Shown one piece after another: positions 33,948 to 43,688 of a DNA stretch of 64,000 nucleotides. The notes under the pieces were generated by a model. It was not told the DNA's origin. It saw only the letters and a list, made by a program, of their open reading frames with translations, and did no database searches. The first letter of the stretch is position 1; each line of letters opens with the position of its first letter. Both the position numbers and the translations under genes were made by a program. This DNA is from Streptomyces sp. Act143 (GTDB lineage Bacteria > Actinomycetota > Actinomycetes > Streptomycetales > Streptomycetaceae), in the NCBI RefSeq assembly GCF_003143935.1, contig NZ_QFRX01000001.1:3306637-3370636 (forward strand), read 5' to 3'.

Positions 33948-34568
33948 TTGTACGTTCTGGTCCCCGACGACCCCGTGTTCTACGCGAAGTTCCAGAGCCT
34001 TGAGGAGCCGCTCCTGCGCCACCTCTACCGGCTGCATCACACAGGCGCGGAGTCCGACGACGAGCGGATCATCTCGGACGCCTACGACAGCTGGGTGCAG
34101 GTCCTGCTGAAACTGCCGCTGTGGGCGCGCTGGCACACCGAGGACGTGCCCGCCGTCGCCGCCGCGGCGGAGCCGCCCCCGCCCCGATACACCCTGCACA
34201 GCATGCGCGGCGACCAGCTGACGAGCCTGTACCCGATCGAGGTGACCGCGGTCGATCTCGGGCATCTGACGGCCTGCCTCGACCTGTTCGCCGGCATCGA
34301 TGCAAGTGCCGGGGCGGGTTCGGGGCCGACCGGCGGCGAGGAGCGTCTCGCCGATGTCTTCCGGCGCGTCATGGACGTGCTGCTGCTGCCGCCCCCGTCG
34401 GGGCTGCTGAACATCCTGCGGTTCGTCGTGGCCCAGGGGGTCGCCGTGCGCGTGACCCTGCCGACCGAACGCGAGCAGGAGTATCAGCGCTTCTGCGAGG
34501 ACATCGTGACCATCCTCAGCTCGGGTGACGCCTTCGCCTACCGAAGCCACCGGGCCATGTATCTCTGA
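33948..34568 (+). CDS. Protein of unknown function
   Basis: 206 residues from the TTG at 33948, with AGAGGAGG 4 nt upstream (an in-frame GTG at 33933 is less likely). The N-terminal half is helical (YAKFQSLEEPLLRHLYRLHH, IISDAYDSWVQVLLKLPLWA). The C-terminal part holds LLLPPPSGLLNILRFVVAQG and ends in FCEDIVTILSSGDAFAYRSH. No signal peptide or membrane segment is seen. I do not recognise a family. It has a GTCACC-N9-GGTGAC site and a TGTGAACC element upstream, and is followed by the hemerythrin gene. Confidence 0.7.
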   Translation: MYVLVPDDPVFYAKFQSLEEPLLRHLYRLHHTGAESDDERIISDAYDSWVQVLLKLPLWARWHTEDVPAVAAAAEPPPPRYTLHSMRGDQLTSLYPIEVTAVDLGHLTACLDLFAGIDASAGAGSGPTGGEERLADVFRRVMDVLLLPPPSGLLNILRFVVAQGVAVRVTLPTEREQEYQRFCEDIVTILSSGDAFAYRSHRAMYL

Positions 34569-34824
34569 GTGTGTCCGAGGTGTGGCGCCGGAACCTTCAG
34601 TTCCACATGTTGTGGTGAACCTTTCAGATCCACCCTCACGTTCTCCAGTTGGAAGGCTCCGTCGTCGAACACGCGGACGGGGGAGCCGGGACGGGACGCT
34701 CGGAGTCCAGCCACGCGCGCGTGGTTCGTCCACGCGAGCGTGATCCGTCCCCGTCCCCGCACCGGCGGCCCGGGTCCCCCCTCGGGCCGCCGGTGCGCTC
34801 ACGTTGGTGCAGAAGGGTTCACGG

Positions 34825-35511
34825 ATGTCCGCCACACAGGCGCCGGTCACGGACGGCGCCCGTCTCTTCGAAGAACTGCTCGCCGCCCACACGGTCATGA
34901 CCCGGGGTGCCGAGCTGGTCGCGGAGTCTTTCACCCGGCTGGCGGACGGCGCGGCCGTCGAAACCGGCGCCCTGGTGACGACCGCGCGGTGGTTCGTCGA
35001 CTTCGTACGCCATCACCGGCGTGTCGAGGACGAGCTGCTGTACCCGGTGCTGCGGGCACGCTGCCCGGAAACGGTGCGCAGTCTCGACCTGCTGGACGAG
35101 GACGACGACGCGATGGCCGAGGCGCTCGACGAGCTGGAGAGCGTCATCGAACGGATCGCCGAGGAACGCCGGGTCGGCGGATCGGTCAGCTGGGGGCACG
35201 CGATGAAGGAGGGGACGCTCGCGTCCCACCGGGTCCGCGATGGGCTGACCGGGCACTCCTCCGTCATACGCCCCCTGCTCAAGGGGCTGCTCGCCAAGGC
35301 CGGGCAAGAGGATCTCGAAGTCCTCCGCAAGGCGGCGGCCGAAGGCGTCTGGCGCGGTGAGCCGCACCTGGCCATCGGGTTCCTGGAACACCCGGAGCCC
35401 GTTCCCGGCCGGGAACGGGTCAGCGCGAATTTCCCGCCGCCGGTGCGCTGGGCCCGGAGCGTGCTGATGAACCGGTTCCGCAGGACCCTAAGGGACCTCG
35501 CGGCCGATTGA
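34825..35511 (+). CDS. Hemerythrin-like HHE domain protein
   Basis: 228 residues from the ATG at 34825 with AGAAGGG upstream. The HHE-type four-helix bundle is suggested by ARLFEELLAAHTVMTRGAEL, VDFVRHHRRVEDELLYPVLR (H-H and E ligands) and GTLASHRVRDGLTGHSSVIR. A di-iron or oxygen-sensing/storage role is usual for the family. The C-terminal ~60 residues are basic and outside the bundle. Upstream, GAACCTTCAG is repeated and CCACATGTTGTGG forms a palindrome. Confidence 0.78.
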   Translation: MSATQAPVTDGARLFEELLAAHTVMTRGAELVAESFTRLADGAAVETGALVTTARWFVDFVRHHRRVEDELLYPVLRARCPETVRSLDLLDEDDDAMAEALDELESVIERIAEERRVGGSVSWGHAMKEGTLASHRVRDGLTGHSSVIRPLLKGLLAKAGQEDLEVLRKAAAEGVWRGEPHLAIGFLEHPEPVPGRERVSANFPPPVRWARSVLMNRFRRTLRDLAAD

Positions 35512-35548
35512 GCCCCGCGCCCGGGAGGTGCGCTGCCGTGGGTCAGGG

Positions 35549-36112
35549 TCAGCGCGCGGCCGGGGCGGGCGCTGACTTCTTGCGTGCCCGGTAGGCGGCG
35601 GCCTTGATCTTGTTGCCGCAGGACTCCATGCCGCACCACTGCCGCCGCATGCCCCGGGAGCGGTCGATATAGACACGGGTGCACTCGGGGTTGCCGCACT
35701 CCTTCATCAGCGGCACGTCCGGACCGCTGAGCAGCTCCACCGCCTGCCGGGCGACCGTCGCCAGCGCCTGCTCGGGCGTCGCCTCGGTGAGCCGCCCGGT
35801 CAGGGTGAGCTGGGGCGTGACGGGCGTCCTGCGCGCGGCGGCGTTGACCAGGTCGAGCGCCTGCTGATCGAATTCCTCGCCGAGCCGGCGGTCGGTGACG
35901 AGCCGGTAGATGGCCTCGCGTACGGCCGTGGCCTCGCGTACGTCGCCGTCCTGACCTGGGGTGATCGTGTCCACCAGGCCGGACTCCAGATACCAGGCGT
36001 TCAGCCGCTCCGGCGTCACGAACATCTCGAACCGGGTCGAGCGCCGGGCCCGGAGCGTGGCCGCGAAGTCCAGGGCCGGGTTCCCGCATACGAAGACGTG
36101 GTCAAGATTCAC
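35549..36112 (-). CDS. ABATE/CGNR zinc-finger regulator
   Basis: 187 residues from the GTG at 36112. The N-terminal ABATE domain (HVFVCGNPALDFAATLRARR) is followed by the C-terminal CGNR zinc finger (MKECGNPECTRVYIDRSRGM, RRQWCGMESCGNKIKAAAYR) with four cysteines. This family is predicted to bind DNA through the CGNR finger. The 21-bp TCACC-N9-GGTGA palindrome (36113-36133) directly abuts the start codon, a strong sign of autoregulation. The same palindrome occurs at five other promoters in the window, so this protein is the best candidate for their regulator (inference). Confidence 0.88.
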   Translation of the reverse strand: MNLDHVFVCGNPALDFAATLRARRSTRFEMFVTPERLNAWYLESGLVDTITPGQDGDVREATAVREAIYRLVTDRRLGEEFDQQALDLVNAAARRTPVTPQLTLTGRLTEATPEQALATVARQAVELLSGPDVPLMKECGNPECTRVYIDRSRGMRRQWCGMESCGNKIKAAAYRARKKSAPAPAAR

Positions 36113-36133
36113 ATCACCATCTTGACAGGTGAC
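36113..36133. promoter_or_regulatory. 21-bp operator ATCACC-N9-GGTGAC at the CGNR gene start, copy d
   Basis: The palindrome ends immediately before the GTG start codon, and its spacer contains TTGAC on the plus strand. It is one base off the perfect consensus. Confidence 0.65.
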
Positions 36134-36154
36134 TCCCGCTGAGCGCAAGGAACG

Positions 36155-37756
<1,602 letters not shown>

Positions 37757-37837
37757 AGGGGTCCCCCAGGGGTGAGCGGTGGGCGGCCCGCCGGGCGCAG
37801 GGCGCCTCGGACGCGGGCCATGGCACACGTCACCGGC

Positions 37838-39472
37838 TCACACCGCGGGCGCCCCCGTCTCCTTGAGCGTGCCGTCGGCCAGCCGCAGCCAGCGGTTCAC
37901 CCCGATCTCGGCGAGGAACCGCTCGTCGTGGCTGACCACCATGAAGGCGCCCTGGTAGGAGTTGAGCGCGCTCTCCAGCTGGCCCGCGCTGACCAGGTCG
38001 AGGTTGTTGGTCGGCTCGTCGAGCAGCAGCAGGTGCGGGGCCGGTTCGGCGCACAGCACGCAGGCCAGCGTGGCGCGCAGGCGTTCACCGCCGGACAGGA
38101 CGCCGACCGGGAGGTGCGCGCGGGCGCCGCGGAAGAGGAAGCGGGCGAGGAGGTTCATGCGCTCCGCCTCGGGCCGCTCGGGGGCGAACTTGGCGAAGTT
38201 CTCGGCGACCGTGCGGTCCAGGTCGAGCAGGTCCAGGCGCTGGGAGAGGTAGGCGATCCGGCCGTCGTTGCGCTTGATCTCGCCGCTGTCCGGGGTGAGC
38301 TCTCCGGTGACCAGCCGCATCAGGGTGGTCTTCCCGGCGCCGTTGGGGCCGACGAGGGCGATGCGCTCGGGGCCGCGGACGGTCAGGTCGACGCCGCCCG
38401 GGGCGAACACGTCACGCTCGCCGAGACGCACCTGCATACCCTCACCGAGGAAGAGGTTGCGGCCCGCGGGCACTTGGGTGTCGGGCAGCTCCAGGGTGAG
38501 GCGCTGCTCGTCGCGCAGGGCGCGGCCGGCCTCGTCGAGGCGGGCCTTGGCCTCGCTGACCCGGGAGGCGTGCATGGTGCCGGACTTGCCCGCGGCCTCC
38601 TGGGCGCCGCGCTTCATGTTGCCCGCGAAGATCTTGGGCAGACCGGCGTTCTTGAGGTTCTTGGAGGCGTTGCTCATCCGGCGCTCGGCGCGTTCGCGGG
38701 CCTGCTGCATCTCGCGCTTCTCGCGCTTGAGCTCCTGCTCGGCGTTGCGGACGTTCTTCTCGGCGACCTCCTGCTCGGCGCGCACGGCCTCTTCGTACTC
38801 GGTGAAGTTGCCGCCGTACAGGCGCAGTTCGTCGCTGCCGAGTTCGGCGATGCGCTCCATGCGGTCGAGCAGGGCGCGGTCGTGGCTGACCAGGAGCAGG
38901 GTGCCGTTGAAGTCGCCCAGGACGTCGTAGAGCTTGTGGCGGGCCTGGAGGTCGAGGTTGTTGGTGGGCTCGTCGAGGAGGAGGACGTCGGGGCGCTTGA
39001 GGAGCTGGGCGGCGAGGCCGAGGGAGACCACCTGGCCGCCGCTGAGCGTGCTCAGGCTGCGGTCCAGGGTGAGGTCGGCCAGGCCCAGGCGGTCGAGCTG
39101 GGCGCGGGTGCGCTCCTCGATGTCCCAGTCGTCGCCGATGGTGGCGAAGTGCTCCTCGGCGACATCGCCGGACTCCACCGCGTCCAGGGCGCGGATGACC
39201 GCGGCGACGCCGAGGACCTCGGCGACCGTGAGGTTGCCGGTGAGCGGGAGGCTCTGCGGGAGGTAGCCGAGGGTGCCGCCGACGGACACCGAGCCGGTGG
39301 CGGGCTTGAGCTCGCCGGCGATCAGTTTGAGCAGGGTGGACTTGCCGGATCCGTTGGGGGCGACCAGGCCGGTTCGGCCGGGGGTCACGGAGAAGGACAG
39401 GTCCTGGAAGACGGGCGTGTCGTCGGGCCAGGCGAAGGAGAGGTTCGAGCAGACGATCGCGGCGTCGGACAT
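37838..39472 (-). CDS. ABC-F family ATPase, second of the pair
   Basis: 544 residues from the ATG at 39472. Two ABC domains: Walker A APNGSGKSTLL and GPNGAGKTTLM, signatures LSGGQVVSLGLA and LSGGERLRATLA, Walker B LLLDEPTNNLDL in both. The linker is a long charged coiled coil (RAEQEVAEKNVRNAEQELKR, EKREMQQARERAERRMSN). It differs clearly from its downstream neighbour, so it is not a recent duplicate. Leader-mediated induction is common in ABC-F resistance genes; the ~280-nt upstream region could hold such a leader, but no uORF is certain. Confidence 0.92.
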   Translation of the reverse strand: MSDAAIVCSNLSFAWPDDTPVFQDLSFSVTPGRTGLVAPNGSGKSTLLKLIAGELKPATGSVSVGGTLGYLPQSLPLTGNLTVAEVLGVAAVIRALDAVESGDVAEEHFATIGDDWDIEERTRAQLDRLGLADLTLDRSLSTLSGGQVVSLGLAAQLLKRPDVLLLDEPTNNLDLQARHKLYDVLGDFNGTLLLVSHDRALLDRMERIAELGSDELRLYGGNFTEYEEAVRAEQEVAEKNVRNAEQELKREKREMQQARERAERRMSNASKNLKNAGLPKIFAGNMKRGAQEAAGKSGTMHASRVSEAKARLDEAGRALRDEQRLTLELPDTQVPAGRNLFLGEGMQVRLGERDVFAPGGVDLTVRGPERIALVGPNGAGKTTLMRLVTGELTPDSGEIKRNDGRIAYLSQRLDLLDLDRTVAENFAKFAPERPEAERMNLLARFLFRGARAHLPVGVLSGGERLRATLACVLCAEPAPHLLLLDEPTNNLDLVSAGQLESALNSYQGAFMVVSHDERFLAEIGVNRWLRLADGTLKETGAPAV

Positions 39473-39756
39473 GGAGGCGACCTCGATGGGACTGAGGGCA
39501 AAGGGTGGGCCTCTGCCCTGGGCAGACGTGGGGAAAGGGGTACGACGAGACGGACCACCTCGGCAGCGCTCCTGTGCGCCGGCCGGTGGCCGTCAGCTCC
39601 GGATCTCACCCGGAGATGTCGTCTTCACCCACCACGTCTGTGACTCCTCGATACACGGTCAACGTCGCTTCCAGCTTAGCAGCCGTCCTTTCATACCCAG
39701 CAGCCGTCTCTTCATACGTTTGCGGTTGACAGCTCCGACGCCCCCATGCCAGCATC
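39473..39756. other. Leader/promoter region of the ABC-F genes
   Basis: No supported gene. TCTGCCC-T-GGGCAGA at 39512-39526 is a palindrome near the ABC-F start and could form part of an attenuator. A GTCACC-N9-GGTGAC operator bounds the region. Confidence 0.4.
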
Positions 39757-39777
39757 GTCACCAGTTAAACCGGTGAC
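39757..39777. promoter_or_regulatory. 21-bp operator GTCACC-N9-GGTGAC, copy e
   Basis: Perfect palindrome extended to CGTCACC...GGTGACG, 55 bp before the molybdo-oxidoreductase ATG and 285 bp before the divergent ABC-F ATG. Confidence 0.65.
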
Positions 39778-39831
39778 GAACGAATGACGGACGGGCCGGG
39801 CAACTCACACGTGTCCGAAGGAGCGCACACC

Positions 39832-40548
39832 ATGGCGGAAAAGCCGAAGCCGAGGACCGGGGGCGCCCCTGTCGGACGGCGGGCGATGCTGGGCATGCTC
39901 GGCGCGGGTGCGGCCGGCCTCGCCGCCGCGCCCTACCTCCAGCGCGGCTGGGAGGGGTTCCTCGCCAAGGCCTCCGAGGTCGACGCCACGGGCCTGACCG
40001 GTCTGCTGCCCAACCCGGGTGGCTTCCGGTACTACAGCGTCGTCGGCTCGGTGCCCCACAAGGACGAGACGAACTACGCCCTGACGGTCGGCGGACTGGT
40101 CGACAAGCCGAAGACCTACACCCTCGACGAACTGCGCGCGATGCCGCAGACCCGGGTGGTCGGCGATGCCGTGTGCACCGACGGCTGGCGGGTGGACGGC
40201 ACGCCCTGGGAGGGAGTGAAGCTGGCGGACATCCTCGATGACGCCGGGGTGCGTTCGTCGGGCGCGGCGATCCGGTTTACCTGCTTCGACGGCGCCTACA
40301 GCGAAAGCCTCACCCTGGAGCAGGCCCGCCGCTCGGACGTCCTGGTGGCGCTGAACTTGCAGGACAAGCCCATTTCCCACGCGCACGGCGGCCCGGTCCG
40401 CCTCTATGTGGCGCCCATGTACTTCTACAAGTCGGCCAAGTGGCTGTCCGGTATCTCGGTCACCGACAAGGTCGTCCCCGGCTACTGGGAGGAGCGAGGT
40501 TATGCGGTCGACGGCTGGCTCGACGGCGCCGACCGGGATGCGGCCTGA
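39832..40548 (+). CDS. Molybdopterin-dependent oxidoreductase (sulfite oxidase/YedY-like)
   Basis: 238 residues from the ATG at 39832 with GAAGGAG upstream. A twin-arginine-like N-terminus (GRRAMLGMLGAGAAGLAAAP) precedes the sulfite oxidase-type Mo-cofactor domain: YALTVGGLVDKPKTYTLDEL, the Mo-ligand Cys in VVGDAVCTDGWRVDGTPWEG, and KWLSGISVTDKVVPGYWEE. YedY/MsrP relatives repair oxidised methionine or reduce other substrates outside the membrane. The stop overlaps the next gene, a membrane cytochrome b, its probable electron donor. A CGNR-type operator lies upstream. Confidence 0.9.
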   Translation: MAEKPKPRTGGAPVGRRAMLGMLGAGAAGLAAAPYLQRGWEGFLAKASEVDATGLTGLLPNPGGFRYYSVVGSVPHKDETNYALTVGGLVDKPKTYTLDELRAMPQTRVVGDAVCTDGWRVDGTPWEGVKLADILDDAGVRSSGAAIRFTCFDGAYSESLTLEQARRSDVLVALNLQDKPISHAHGGPVRLYVAPMYFYKSAKWLSGISVTDKVVPGYWEERGYAVDGWLDGADRDAA

Positions 40549-41182
40549 ACCCCCCGGCCGCATCCGCCGCTTCACCACCGCCGAACGCCTGGTCCACCGG
40601 GCCACCGGCTACCTGATGCTGCTGTGCCTGGTCTCCGCCGCCTGCCTCTACTTCGGCCCGCTGGCCCAACTGGTCGGCCGGCGGCACCTGATGGTCACGG
40701 TCCACGAGTGGTCCGGCATCTCGCTGCCGCTGCCCTTCCTGCTGGGGCTCCTCTCACCCGCCTTCCGCGCCGACCTGCGCCGCCTGAACCGCTTCGCGGT
40801 GTACGACCGCCAGTGGCTGCGGGCCGTCCGCAGACGCCGTAAGTCGCCCGAGGCGCGGCCGGCCGGCAAGTTCAACGCGGGCCAGAAGCTCTACGCGGGC
40901 TGGATCGCCGGAGCGGTGCTGGTGATGATGTTCACCGGCCTGCTGATGTGGTTCATGGGCCTGCTGCCCGCCATCTCCCGCACCAGCGCGATCTTTGTCC
41001 ACGACCTGCTGGCCTGGGCCATCACCTTCGTCCTGATCGGACACATGCGCAGGGCCTTCGAGGACCCCGAGGCGCGGCTCGGCATGCGCACCGGATGGGT
41101 CAGCCGGTCGTGGGCCGATCGACAGCACTCGCGGTGGCTGCGCGAGGAACGCGAGGACGACGGCCGACCGACCGTCGAATGA
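40538..41182 (+). CDS. Membrane cytochrome b domain protein
   Basis: 214 residues from the ATG at 40538, overlapping the oxidoreductase gene by 11 nt. Four hydrophobic segments carry haem-ligand histidines: ERLVHRATGYLMLLC, LMVTVHEWSGISLPLPFL, LYAGWIAGAVLVMMFTGLLM and IFVHDLLAWAITFVLIGHMR. It resembles formate dehydrogenase gamma/MsrQ-type cytochromes and probably passes quinol electrons to the Mo-enzyme. The pair makes a two-gene redox module. Confidence 0.88.
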   Translation: MRPEPPGRIRRFTTAERLVHRATGYLMLLCLVSAACLYFGPLAQLVGRRHLMVTVHEWSGISLPLPFLLGLLSPAFRADLRRLNRFAVYDRQWLRAVRRRRKSPEARPAGKFNAGQKLYAGWIAGAVLVMMFTGLLMWFMGLLPAISRTSAIFVHDLLAWAITFVLIGHMRRAFEDPEARLGMRTGWVSRSWADRQHSRWLREEREDDGRPTVE

Positions 41183-41226
41183 CCTAACGCGACGTTCACA
41201 CCCCCCGGTCACGGGCCGGCAGAGCA

Positions 41227-41244
41227 GACAGTCAACTGACTGTC
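41227..41244. promoter_or_regulatory. 18-bp palindrome GACAGTCA-AC-TGACTGTC
   Basis: Perfect 8-bp arms with a 2-bp spacer, 132 bp before the tannase ATG. Probable operator for a repressor or activator of that gene. Confidence 0.55.
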
Positions 41245-41375
41245 GTGCGCGGCAGCCCCGAACGGCCAGAGTGAGCCGTGCACACACGTTTGTGTCACAC
41301 CTGAGCACCTCCCTCTCGCGGGCTGCTTCCCGCACCTCTACTTCCCGCATATCCACTTCCTTGGACGGACAAGCG

Positions 41376-42965
41376 ATGAGACGACTTCTCACTGTTCTCG
41401 CGGCCGGCGTGCCGCTCGCCGCGGCGGTCTACCTGCCGACCGCCTCCGCGGAGACCCAGAACGCCTCCACCGCCACCGCGTTCTCCTGCACGACGCCCTC
41501 CGTGAAGGCCCCGGCCGGTACCGCGGTGGAGTCCGTGACGGCGGTCCAGCAGGCCGGCGGCACCATCCAGGGCACCGGCATCCTCCAGGGCACGGTCACC
41601 GACGTCCCCGCCTACTGCGAGGTCACTGTCACGCTCACCCACCCGGGCGCCGGCGACCACGCCAAGGTGCGGACCTGGCTGCCGGTCAGCGGCTGGAACG
41701 GCCGTTTCCAGGGGCTCGGCGGATCCGCCTACCTGGCCGGTGACAACAACGTGGGCCTGGCCACCGCCGTCAAGCAGGGCTACGCCGCCGTCACCACCGA
41801 CGCCGGCGTCGGCGACGTCCTCGACACCAGCTGGGCCCTCAACAGCGCGGGCCAGGTCAACACCACCCCGCTGAAGAACTTCGCCTCCCGCTCCCAGCAC
41901 GAGGCGGCGGTCGTGGGCAAGGAGGTCGTCGACGGCGTCTACGGCAAGCGCCCCGCCTACTCCTACTTCACCGGCTGCTCCACCGGCGGACGCCAGGGCT
42001 ACATGGAGGCCCAGCGCTACCCCGGCGACTACGACGGCATCCTCGCCGACGCGCCCGCCGTCAACTGGGACGAGTTCGAGGTGGCCACGCTGTGGCCGCA
42101 GGTCGTCATGAACAACGAGAAGACCCATCCCTCGGCGTGTGAGTTCAAGACCTTCACCGACGCCGCCGTCAAGTCCTGCGACAAGCTCGACGGTGTCAAG
42201 GACGGCCTGGTCAACGACCCGTCCCGGTGCGACTTCGACCCGCGCCGGCTGATCGGCACCAAGGTCGTGTGCGAGGGCAGGGAGCTCACCATCACGGCGG
42301 CCGACGTGGCCGTGGTCCGCAAGATCTGGGACGGCCCGCGCACCCCGTCCGGCAAGAAGCTCTGGTACGGCGTCCCGGTCGGCGCCGACATCAGCGCCCT
42401 GGCCGGTGCCGACGCCTTCCCGGTGCCCGCGGCCTGGGTCAAGCTCTGGGTCGCCAAGGACCCTTCGCTCGACCTGTCGACGATCACCTACAGCCGCTTC
42501 ACCGAGCTGTTCAGGCAGTCCCAGGCCGAGTACGACAAGGTCATCGGCACCGACGACCCGGACCTGACGGCCTTCCGCAAGTCCGGCGGCAAGCTGCTGA
42601 CCTGGCACGGCCTGGCCGACCAGTACATCCCCGCCCAGGGCACGGTGCACTACCGCAAGCAGGTCGAGCGGGAGATGGGCGGCACCAAGCGGGTCGACGA
42701 CTTCTACCGTCTCTTCCTCGCCCCCGGCACCAGCCACTGCGGCCTCAACGGCCAGGACGGTTCCGCCGACGGCCTCGCCGCACTGACCGCGTGGGTCGAG
42801 CACGGCAAGGCGCCCAGGACGCTGCCCGCCACCCTGATCAACGCCGACGGCCAGAGCGTCTCCCGCAACCTGTGCAGCTACCCGCAGGTGTCCCGCTACC
42901 AGGGCGGCGACCCCGCCGCCGCCTCCAGCTTCCGCTGCGTCTCCGCCGCCCCCTCCCGGCACTGA
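41376..42965 (+). CDS. Secreted tannase/feruloyl esterase family protein
   Basis: 529 residues from the ATG at 41376. A signal peptide (MRRLLTVLAAGVPLAAAVYL) is followed by a tannase-family alpha/beta hydrolase: nucleophile in YFTGCSTGGRQGYMEAQRYP (Cys-Ser pair), Asp region in TWHGLADQYIPAQGTVHYR, His in APGTSHCGLNGQDG with the disulphide-partner Cys. It hydrolyses gallate or hydroxycinnamate esters in plant material. A palindrome GACAGTCA-AC-TGACTGTC lies in its promoter. Confidence 0.93.
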   Translation: MRRLLTVLAAGVPLAAAVYLPTASAETQNASTATAFSCTTPSVKAPAGTAVESVTAVQQAGGTIQGTGILQGTVTDVPAYCEVTVTLTHPGAGDHAKVRTWLPVSGWNGRFQGLGGSAYLAGDNNVGLATAVKQGYAAVTTDAGVGDVLDTSWALNSAGQVNTTPLKNFASRSQHEAAVVGKEVVDGVYGKRPAYSYFTGCSTGGRQGYMEAQRYPGDYDGILADAPAVNWDEFEVATLWPQVVMNNEKTHPSACEFKTFTDAAVKSCDKLDGVKDGLVNDPSRCDFDPRRLIGTKVVCEGRELTITAADVAVVRKIWDGPRTPSGKKLWYGVPVGADISALAGADAFPVPAAWVKLWVAKDPSLDLSTITYSRFTELFRQSQAEYDKVIGTDDPDLTAFRKSGGKLLTWHGLADQYIPAQGTVHYRKQVEREMGGTKRVDDFYRLFLAPGTSHCGLNGQDGSADGLAALTAWVEHGKAPRTLPATLINADGQSVSRNLCSYPQVSRYQGGDPAAASSFRCVSAAPSRH

Positions 42966-43009
42966 CCGGGTCGGCGACACCTCCCTGACCTGAGAAAGGC
43001 CGAACCGAC

Positions 43010-43615
43010 ATGAGCACCTCGACCGCGACCTCGACCCCGACCGGCCACGCCGGCGCGGGAGAGCGTTCCTCCCTGCTGAAGCTGTACCTGACCCGCGGCA
43101 TCCTCGCCGTCGCCTGGGCGCTGTCGTTCGCCGGCGTCCAAGGCGACCACGAGGACCTCAAGGCAGGGGCCATCGTCCTGCTGGTCGTCTACCCGCTGAT
43201 CGACGCGGTGTCCTCCCTGATCGACTACCGCGCCACCCCGGACGGCTCCGAGCGACGGGTCACCGCGTTCAACGGGGTGCTCAGCACGCTGGCGGCCATC
43301 GCCCTCGCCTTCGCCGGGGCCCACAGCCTGGCGGCGGCACTCCATGTGTTCGGCGTATGGGCCGTCGTCTCCGGCGCCGCCCAGCTGATCGTCGGAGTGC
43401 GCCGGCGCGGCCCCGAGCTGGGCAAGCAGTGGCCCACCCTGATCTCGGGCGGACTGTCCTTCCTCGTCGGCATCACCTACAACATCCAGGCCGCGGGCGA
43501 CAACCCCACACTCGACGTGCTGTCCGTGTACGCCACGGGCGGCGGCGTGTGGTTCATCCTCCAGGCGCTGCTGCTGGGCTGGAAGTCCCGCCAGTTGCGC
43601 ACCCGGACCGCCTGA
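43010..43615 (+). CDS. DUF308-like membrane protein
   Basis: 201 residues. After a Ser/Thr-rich N-terminus, about six hydrophobic segments alternate with short loops (LYLTRGILAVAWALSFAGV, GAIVLLVVYPLIDAVSSLID, NGVLSTLAAIALAFAGAHSL, LHVFGVWAVVSGAAQLIVGV, ISGGLSFLVGITYNIQ, VYATGGGVWFILQALLLG). This matches the DUF308/HdeD-like membrane family. Function unknown. It is 44 bp after tannase and may be cotranscribed. Confidence 0.8.
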   Translation: MSTSTATSTPTGHAGAGERSSLLKLYLTRGILAVAWALSFAGVQGDHEDLKAGAIVLLVVYPLIDAVSSLIDYRATPDGSERRVTAFNGVLSTLAAIALAFAGAHSLAAALHVFGVWAVVSGAAQLIVGVRRRGPELGKQWPTLISGGLSFLVGITYNIQAAGDNPTLDVLSVYATGGGVWFILQALLLGWKSRQLRTRTA

Positions 43616-43629
43616 CGGTCCTTCCCCCG

Positions 43630-43672
43630 CGACGTCCCGTCCCGCGCCTCCACGGCGCGGGGCGGGACGTCG
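43630..43672. terminator. 19-bp stem terminator between convergent genes
   Basis: The arms 43630-43648 and 43654-43672 pair with one G-U and a 5-nt loop, between the membrane protein and P450 genes. Confidence 0.8.
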
Positions 43673-43688
43673 TCGTACGGGCGGGGCG

